Of a stretch of 64,000 bases of DNA, positions 56,957 to 64,000 are shown piece after piece (within the stretch, counting starts at the first letter, position 1; every line of letters begins with the position of its first letter). A model generated the notes under the pieces. The model saw only the letters and a program-made list of their open reading frames with translations, did no database searches and had not been told where the DNA came from. The DNA lies in contig CM060174.1 in assembly GCA_030549775.1 (NCBI GenBank), positions 8,065,391 through 8,129,390 on the forward strand. The letters run 5' to 3'. A program made the position numbers and the translations under genes. Origin of the DNA: Tamarix chinensis (lineage: Eukaryota > Streptophyta > Magnoliopsida > Caryophyllales > Tamaricaceae).

Positions 56957-57165
56957 CAGGTGTTGGGTATGTTCCACTAGACGATAATAGTAGCTCATGT
57001 GTGTCGTCCCTAAGAGGTGATGCAAACCACTCCATCGGTTAATAATAGTGGCTTACGAGTATTTTTTCCTGAGAGAGGTTTGATCTGTTCTACCGGACAA
57101 TAATAGTATCTCATGTGTGTTGTCCCTGAGTTTTGCTTTAGACCGTTCCACCGATTTAAGAATAG
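56957..57165 (-). repeat. Inverted hairpin-unit array in LTR M
   Basis: Four decayed units in minus orientation, e.g. CCATCGGTTAATAATAGTGG near 57031 and CCACCGATTTAAGAATAGTG near 57148, spaced roughly 50-65 bp. Confidence 0.7.
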
Positions 57166-57189
57166 TGGGATCCCTAAATTCAACGTAAA

Positions 57190-57361
57190 TAAAAGAATGG
57201 ATCATGTTATAATCTCATAAAATGAATCTAGTCTAATACTTACCTTATATTGATGTTTGTACCTTGCATGTAGGATAAAAGAATGGATCATGTTATAATC
57301 TCATAAAATGAATCTAGTCTAATACTTACCTTGTATTGATGTTTGTACCTTGCATGTAGGC
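57190..57361. repeat. Recent 86-bp tandem duplication in LTR M
   Basis: AAAAGAATGGATCATGTTAT starts at 57191 and again at 57277. The two 86-bp units differ by about one base (CCTTATATTG versus CCTTGTATTG), so the duplication is much younger than the LTR. Confidence 0.9.
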
Positions 57362-57893
57362 TACTTTTTGCTATGAATGCCTGAAATCATATGTTTTCCT
57401 AATTTGACTGTAACTTTACTCAATACTTAGCGTACTAATCATCCTTTGTATGGTTGCTACTCACTCCTACGAGCAAAAGACCCTGATGGTTTTGTACAGG
57501 TCTTTGAGGACCTAGTTGATGATTTTGCTACCTTTGATGCATTGTATGAGGAAGAGTGACCTTTATTTGTACTAGGTGTTTGGGTAAAGAGGCGTGTTAT
57601 CTTAATGTTATTTTACCCGGATATCTTTTTGGACTCTTTGATCCATGGTATCCCTTTTTTTCTGTATTTTGGTTATTGTACTTGGAGATAATCTCCAAAC
57701 TTATGTTTATATTATAAAGCTTCTCTTATTTCTACTTACTCTATTTTGCTTGTAATGGTTTTAGCCTTGTGATTGATGTGAGGATGGTATGGTAAGCCAA
57801 ACTTATATCGATTACAACGGTAACACCCGGTATTTTGGTTGTAAGTTTTTGCTTTAAAACGATATTTTTCAGTAGTAAATTTAGGGTATTCCA

Positions 57894-58584
57894 ATAATAA
57901 TGTTAATAAACATGTTAATATATTAATATCATTATTATTAATAAAAATATTAATATACTTATTATTTTTACTAATGATATTATTATTATCGATGATATAA
58001 ATAATAATATTAATAATATTATTATTTTATTATCAATGTTAATAATAGTAATATCATTATTATTGACATTAATATGCATAATAATATTATTAAAAACTTT
58101 AATGATAATATTGCTATTAATTGATATTAATATTAAAAAATCTAATTTTTGATATTAACATTAATACTAATGTTATTATTTATGTTAATTATAAATTAGT
58201 AATAATATTACTACTAAAGTTATTAATAATAATATTATTAATATTGATATTATTAGCAGCAGTAGTAATAATAATAATAAGTTTAATATTATTATTAATT
58301 TCATTACTATTAATAATAACACTATTACTAATGTTAATATTATATTTTTTATTAATATATCTAATAATAATAATATTATATTATTATTATTATATTACTT
58401 TTAAGAAAATGATAATATTATTAACATTACTATTATTATTAAAAATAATTATATTAAAATAATTATTTATATTGTGAACAAATATAATAATAATAATAAT
58501 AATTACATAAATAATAACATTTTTACTAGTATTTATAATAATAATAATATTATTATTTTTTCATAATAAAAATAATATTATTTA
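57894..58584. repeat. Decayed TAA/ATT-rich tract
   Basis: Almost only A and T in triplet-like pattern. It continues the AAT-rich target of LTR M and resembles 61925-62170, suggesting that one AT-triplet region received two LTR insertions. The 113-codon Ile/Leu frame is not a gene. Confidence 0.7.
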
Positions 58585-61500
58585 TGTTAATACCCCATAT
58601 TTTTGTATAATGGTTGAATGAGAATTCTTGTTAAATTTTGGGCCTTTTATTTTAATATAATGTTAAGATTTGAGTTGTGATAAAATTTGATTTGAAATCA
58701 TGTTTAAAAATGATGCTTATTGAGTTTAGCAGACAAAACCATCAATTAGCTCCATAAACCGATCAACCAATTTGTCGTTCCAACCAAATTAGATTCTTTA
58801 ACTAAATCAATCAACTGGTTGTAGGAAACCAATCGAACCCTGGATGAACAGTCGACTGGTAGACCCAAACCCATCGACTGGTTTGTCAAGTTGGTTACAT
58901 TTTCGAGCTTGATTTTTATGGAAAAAATCCCTTTCACCAAATTGGAGCCCTATCAACCTAGGCAAGATTGTCCCTATGAGATTCCTAACCATTTTTATGA
59001 TTCATTTAACCTAAAATATAGCCTTGATTTAATATGGAAGTCGATTGGGACAAAAGAGGGGAAGATTTAACCTCAAAAATTGTCTTCTTCCTCCTCTCTC
59101 CTCTATGCGATTTTGAGATCGACTGCTTCGATCTTAGGAATGCTTCTAAGCAGCTGGAAGATTCCTTCCATGCTAACTTCCTATTGCTCCATTTTTTAAT
59201 GCAAATTTTGGCCTAATTGACTTGAATTCTCCAAAGACACCTTTTGAGCTCTAGAGAAGAGGCCAGCAAATCCTAGATAAATTCATCCATTCTAATTGAA
59301 CTCAAACAGTCAATGGTAGGGTTTTGAGTCAATTTTTGAACCTTTAGTAACTCCCTATGAGTGGTTGCTTATAAATAGCGACAATCAACCTTACTTTTCA
59401 CCTTTCTTTCAGCCACCGAATTTCCTTAAGTCTTACTTTCCCTCTTTTCCATCCACATTTTGAGCCTTGTTAATCTATATCCACACACTCTTTTGATCCT
59501 ATCATTAGCTCTTTCTTGTTTTAATTGTCAAGCAAGGCAAGGTTAGATTCTCGAAAAAGGTTGTGTGGCTCTGTTAGTCTTTTCTCAATTTTAACTTTAA
59601 GTTTGTATGTTCCTATTCTCTTCTGTTTTTAAGATTTTGAAATTTGATAATATTTTGGTATAGTGTATAAATTTAAGATTTTGGTTTAAGGTTTTCAAAG
59701 CTAAGAATTTTCCACAGTGGAATCTCTATTTTAAGAGGATTTTTCCTACATCAAATAAGTGATTCTTACTTCTGAAATGTTAGTAAGTGTTCCTGTAAGA
59801 TAGGTGTTATCTTTAGTTGATTGATGCATGTTGGCATGAAGAAATGCAGTTGTATGTATGATATGCCTTTTTAAATGACATGATTTGAGTAAAAGTGTGA
59901 AAATGGATAAAAGTAGGCTATGATGATATTATGATGAGAAATACATGTTAGTTCGGTTGGAAATATATTAGTTGATGTTGATACATATTTTAACGTGACT
60001 AAAGATTATTTATATGAAAGAATATGCATGAAATTTTCTATTTGGTGTTGTATTAGGGCACACTGATCGATTGGTTAGATCAAACTGATTGATTGGTTAC
60101 TAGAATAGTCAACTGGTCGATCCAACCCATAGACTAGTACACCTTTTGAGACCTTGGTCATTCTCTCTACTTAAACCCATAGACTGGTTTGGAGAAACCA
60201 ATTGATTAGTCTATGAACAGTCGACTGGTTTGCCCAGGCCAATCGACTGGTTAGATTGGTTTGCTTAATTTACTTCTTTTTAGTTCGATTATACTTTGAG
60301 ATTATGATTGGTACTATACTATGGTTTTTAATGGGATAAATTACAAACTTTATCATAAAACTATTAGCCTAATTAGAAGATCAAAATAGATCATGAGTTA
60401 TAGTATACTTTATGAATAGTAAAAAGGATTAAATGGACATTTCACTTATGATAAATGAGGTTATTGAGAAAAGATTAATGGAAGTCAACTTGGGCTGGAA
60501 TTAAATATAATGCTGGATATGAGTAAAATTGGCCAAGGATAAATAGAAAACCCACATGGTTGAAAAAAAATTAAAAGGGAAAGATTAATATGGAATAATA
60601 TGAAAGTTGACTTGCTTGTTTTGTATGGGTCTTGTATGATCACTCATCTTTATAAATAAAACACTAATCATGTAAAGAAAAAGAAGTCGAGTTGAGTATG
60701 GATCTGAGTTACTCGACCCTCGAGGTTAGTCTGCCTTTGGAATTTTTGGTGCCTTCGAGCGGTATCCTAAGAGATTCTGGTGCCTTACCTACTCTAGACA
60801 TTAATAATGTACTAGGAGGTATTGATATTAAAGGGTCTGGTTACCTAGGTGGTTGGCTTCAGCCTGGACTTATATCTATATTGGTTGACTTTGACCTGGA
60901 CTTATGTCCATTTTGGTAATTGGCTTTATCCTGGAATTTATGTCCCTTTTGGATAGGCTTCCATGGTATATGAGACCATAGGGTGGTGCACAATCCATCA
61001 CTCGATGATAATATAGTATGGATGGTAAATATTGATGGATAATTTTAAATGGTAACCAAATGAATGGTTGATAATTGGCTGGAAAATGTAAGTAATGATA
61101 TGATTAACCAAAATGATTAAAATTCTATGTAAGTCTTGACTAATCGTTTATGGAATAGAATATTAATCAAATGATTGCCTACCTCTTATATGGATAAATG
61201 GATGGCATATCTTAAAGGAACTAGATAAACGAAAATAATCCTAGGGATTGTTCGAATACTCTCTGCTATTGCTTATGTAAGTTTTTTTGTGAAAAATGTT
61301 ATGATTCATAAGCATGATATATTCTACTATGTTGGAATTGTACATGATAGCATGCTTGTACACCCTTACCTTTATATATGTAGTATTACCATGATGTATG
61401 TTGTACATTATGTTCATGAATGATAAATTAGCATACTTATGTTATATTGAGGGAATAACTTGGCTTACTTAGTATGTAACGTACTAATGTACTCATTTAC

Positions 61501-61924
61501 TCGGCCACATGCTCATTCCCACGAGTAGAGGACCATGTGCAAGTCTTTAGGGATGACCAATAAATAGGTTACTTCAGTTGGATTGGGGCTTGTGAGTGAG
61601 GACATCCGGAAGGTTTTAGTGGAATTTGTGACAAAACCTTGGTTTTAATTTGGGTATCATGCCCCAACTTATGTTTTGTAATCCTGTACTTATTAGTATG
61701 TATTTTGTAATGATTTGATCGGAACCTGTTAGGGTCATCTGATGTAAACACTTTTGAAGTTGTTTAATTTAATTGTTGTTTACACACCCAATTAATTTAA
61801 GTGCTTGAATGGTTTAGCCTTGTATCTAATATGGGGTAGGCAGCACACGTCTATCCTATGTCAGGTACGGTGGTAACGCCCCCTTTTTTCTAAGTATTTT
61901 CTACTTTCACAACTTGTTTTAACA
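58585..61924 (-). mobile_element. LTR-family relative V, inverted, uncertain ends
   Basis: The left edge TGTTAATACCCCATATTTTT resembles M's left edge. Near the right edge lie the inverted blocks GCTCATTCCCACGAGTAGAG (61511), TAGCCTTGTATCTAATATGG and GGTGGTAACGCCCCC (61869). CGACTGGTT-type words lie at 58740-58910 and 60055-60260. A TATAAATAG on the plus strand at 59370-59378 with a CT-rich follow-up could be a promoter in the opposite sense. No target duplication was found. No gag or pol. Confidence 0.5.
60845..60965 (+). repeat. Short tandem repeat of about 43 bp
   Basis: TTGGCTTCAGCCTGGACTTA, GACTTTGACCTGGACTTATG and TTGGCTTTATCCTGGAATTT head three imperfect units. Confidence 0.65.
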
Positions 61925-63575
61925 AAAAAAAAGGATAATGACATTAATATCATTATTAATATAATTGATATTAGTATACTTATTTTAATCAATCTTATTA
62001 TCATTATAACTATCCTTAAGATTAAGATATTAATAATACTGTTATCATCATCATCATCATCATCATTGTTATTATTGATGATAATGATAATTGGAATTTT
62101 AAAGTTAACATTAATTTTTATCATGATCATCATAAATATCATTGTTTTTGTTTTTGTTGTTGTTGTTATCATTGTAAGTACTGCCTAAAATTATAACAAA
62201 TAATATTTTTAATAATTATATATTTATAATTATAAAAAATATTAAATATTAAATATATACTATTATGAAAATTAATTTTTGTGTCAATTAATTATGTACA
62301 TTTATAATTAATAATACTCTCTAATTAAAGTTATTTTTTAATAAAAAATAGTTTATTAACACGCTAATGAAAGCATGGGGTTCTCCTATCTAATGACTAA
62401 GCTTCATGGACCAGTCGACCAGCAAAGCACAGAAACGTCATCGTTTTTCGTTTCTAAAACGTGCCCAAAAATTTTCGGTGTTAGAATCGTTATCGAAAAT
62501 ATTTGATTATTTTTTTTAAAAAAGATTTATTAATGTTTTAAATTGGTTAATATATGTAGTAATTTTAGAATTTTATTTTCATCTTTCTCTCTTAATTTTA
62601 GTAGATTTGGTCTATTTTTAAAAATATATATATACAATAAATATAATTTTTTTTACCATTTCCTAAATTTCAAGCACACTGTTTTCATAAGAATCCAACT
62701 CACATGATGGTATCAATACTCTGTCGAGTCAAATGTTTTCTCAAGGCGAAGCACAATGTCCACCATTTCATTCATGGACAAACAATATTCGATCTATTAA
62801 TTGAACCTTTAGGGTTGTCTGGATAGAAATAAATAGAAGAAGTAATACTTTCTTAAAAGTGTTGAAAGTTGTGTAATTTAGTTAGAAGCAAATAAAAACC
62901 AAAAGTAAATTCTAATTTTTTAATAAAAAATTATATAATTATTAAGAAAGTGACTTACCAATAAATACAAATTTTTTCATATGTTATATTATTGTACTTC
63001 AAACTTTTGGTTATTATTGGTATAATATATGAAATTATATATTTTTATGTATATATTTATTTATTGTAATAATTACATATATTTAATTAATTTTGAGCTT
63101 AAAATTGATTTTTGTATGATTTTGATAGCTTGTCATATTTTTACCATAACTTTTATATACAAACTTGAATTTAGGTAATTCAAATATTGGTATAAAGATG
63201 AAAACATATTTATATTTCTAGCATTTTTTCTTCTTCTAAATCTGATTGCATCTGGGTCAATGTTTAACCTAAACATTTAACTAAAAATATATCATAAAGT
63301 AAAAGGTTGAATGAAATAATTTTATAAAATTAATTAATATCTACTTAATTTTATTTTATAGGTACTAGTTAACAACATTTCGTGTATGGAGTAACAAATT
63401 AAGAAAAAGAGTTTAAAAAAATGAGACTAGAAAAACAAATTGAAAAGAAAAAAAATATTAATAAAGAAGAAAATAAAAGAAACTCACCAAAAAATCAAAA
63501 GAAAAAAAAATAAAGGAAGATAGATGATGACAGGTAAACAGGCAAAAGAAGAAAGAAGAAGAAGAAGAAAAACAC
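61925..63575. other. AT-rich intergenic DNA
   Basis: Begins with ATC/ATT triplet-rich sequence to about 62170, with a short CAT run (62047-62066). No gene or element was recognised beyond that. The last 150 bases are purine-rich. Confidence 0.5.
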
Positions 63576-63822
63576 TATATATATATATATAGATTTAGGC
63601 TCTGGTACAAACTACTATTTAAAATAAAAACATAGGAACCCTTAATTACCGTTAGATCTAGAAGATTTAATGGTCCAAAATTAAAATAAATTTAGGTTAG
63701 GTATTTACTAAATCCTGACCATTGATCAAATACTAATCTAATAGTTAAAATTTGTTCCTATATATGTATCTTAGGAAGGGTTTGTATGGGACATTCACCC
63801 TATATATATATATATATAAGAT
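63576..63822. mobile_element. Possible small element bounded by (TA)n tracts
   Basis: A 190-bp core (63592-63785) lies between two TATATATATA runs (63575-63592 and 63801-63819). It includes CCGTTAGATCTAGAAGATTT and AATGGTCCAAAA, wording typical of short AT-flanked plant repeats that insert in TA microsatellites. No coding. The class is uncertain. Confidence 0.35.
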
Positions 63823-64000
63823 AAAAGAGAGGAAAGAAAATTGGAAGAAGAGGAAGGCAGTAGGGAGTCGGAGAAAGGAGAAATAGGTGCAGAAGGGAGA
63901 CGACACTGATAGAAGAAATAAAGGGCATATAGGTCGAAGAATGATAGAAAAGAGAGACAACACTAGTAAGGCACGAAGGACGAGGAAAGAAGGCGATAAC
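63823..64000. other. Purine-rich sequence at the window edge
   Basis: A/G-rich plus strand resembling the 3' parts of the long LTR family. It may be the beginning of another copy outside the window. Confidence 0.3.

Larger units (their letters stand above)
53597..57893 (-). mobile_element. Inverted solo LTR M with an inner insertion
   Basis: Left TGTAATACCCCAAAATTTTA and right AATTTAGGGTATTCCA, flanked by perfect ATAAT duplications (53592-53596 and 57894-57898). CT-rich left half (53930-55700), inverted hairpin units (56970-57160) and the inverted GAGCAAAAGACC/GGTCTTT block (57470-57510) show it is inverted relative to K and L. Total 4297 bp including a 0.8-kb insertion at about 54222-55007. 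No gag or pol. Confidence 0.83.

Noticed and set aside
58121..58462. A 113-codon Ile/Leu-rich frame
   Set aside because: It is a translation of the decayed TAA/ATT tract. It looks membrane-like only because AT codons encode hydrophobic residues.
60692..60919. A 75-codon frame in relative V
   Set aside because: It overlaps a short tandem repeat, has no recognised domain and lies inside a non-coding LTR relative.

Overview
The window is AT-rich nuclear DNA from a flowering plant, most likely a eudicot. The evidence is split genes with GT..AG introns, plant-specific gene families (a PII-2-type LRR protein, an IDA-like peptide precursor, an SDR110C-type dehydrogenase) and dense layers of plant transposons. 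The species cannot be named from sequence alone. I see no bacterial-style operon, CRISPR array, tRNA or rRNA.

Only three host genes are supported. (1) 4125-6505 (+): a two-exon gene for a 484-residue secreted or membrane-anchored leucine-rich-repeat protein of the PII-2 (Piriformospora indica-insensitive 2) type. (2) 7080-8014 (+): a two-exon classical short-chain dehydrogenase/reductase of 277 residues, with a short first exon and a tandem (NAGNAG) acceptor. (3) 29927-30229 (+): a single-exon, 100-residue IDA/IDL-type signalling-peptide precursor. They share no evident pathway. Genes 1 and 2 are close neighbours in the same orientation, about 0.57 kb apart.

The rest is mostly mobile DNA. 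At 1.0-3.3 kb a degenerate repeat carries a 700-bp hAT-type element with an 8-bp target duplication. Around 8.3-9.2 kb lie two copies of a 230-240 bp MITE, and a third copy sits at 31.7 kb. From 10.9 to 26.1 kb is a pile-up of fragments of one LTR family with TGTAACACCC-like termini, carrying an 875-bp hAT element and a complete non-autonomous 5.1-kb CACTA element. From 31.4 to 47.0 kb is an old minus-strand Ty1/copia element. Its primer-binding site was hit by an LTR of the same family, which was itself hit by a second one. Both LTR insertions have perfect 5-bp target duplications, and the copia 3' LTR holds the third MITE. A LINE relic follows at 47.8-48.8 kb, and further members of the LTR family lie at 53.6-57.9 and 58.6-61.9 kb.

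The least expected signal is a conserved array of a roughly 20-bp hairpin-prone unit (consensus CCACTATTATAGCCGGTGGA, spaced about 50 bp) in five copies or fragments of the long LTR family. The same family carries a strong purine-strand asymmetry near its 3' end and several private minisatellites. The window therefore shows a non-coding LTR family with elaborate internal repeat architecture rather than a new protein system.
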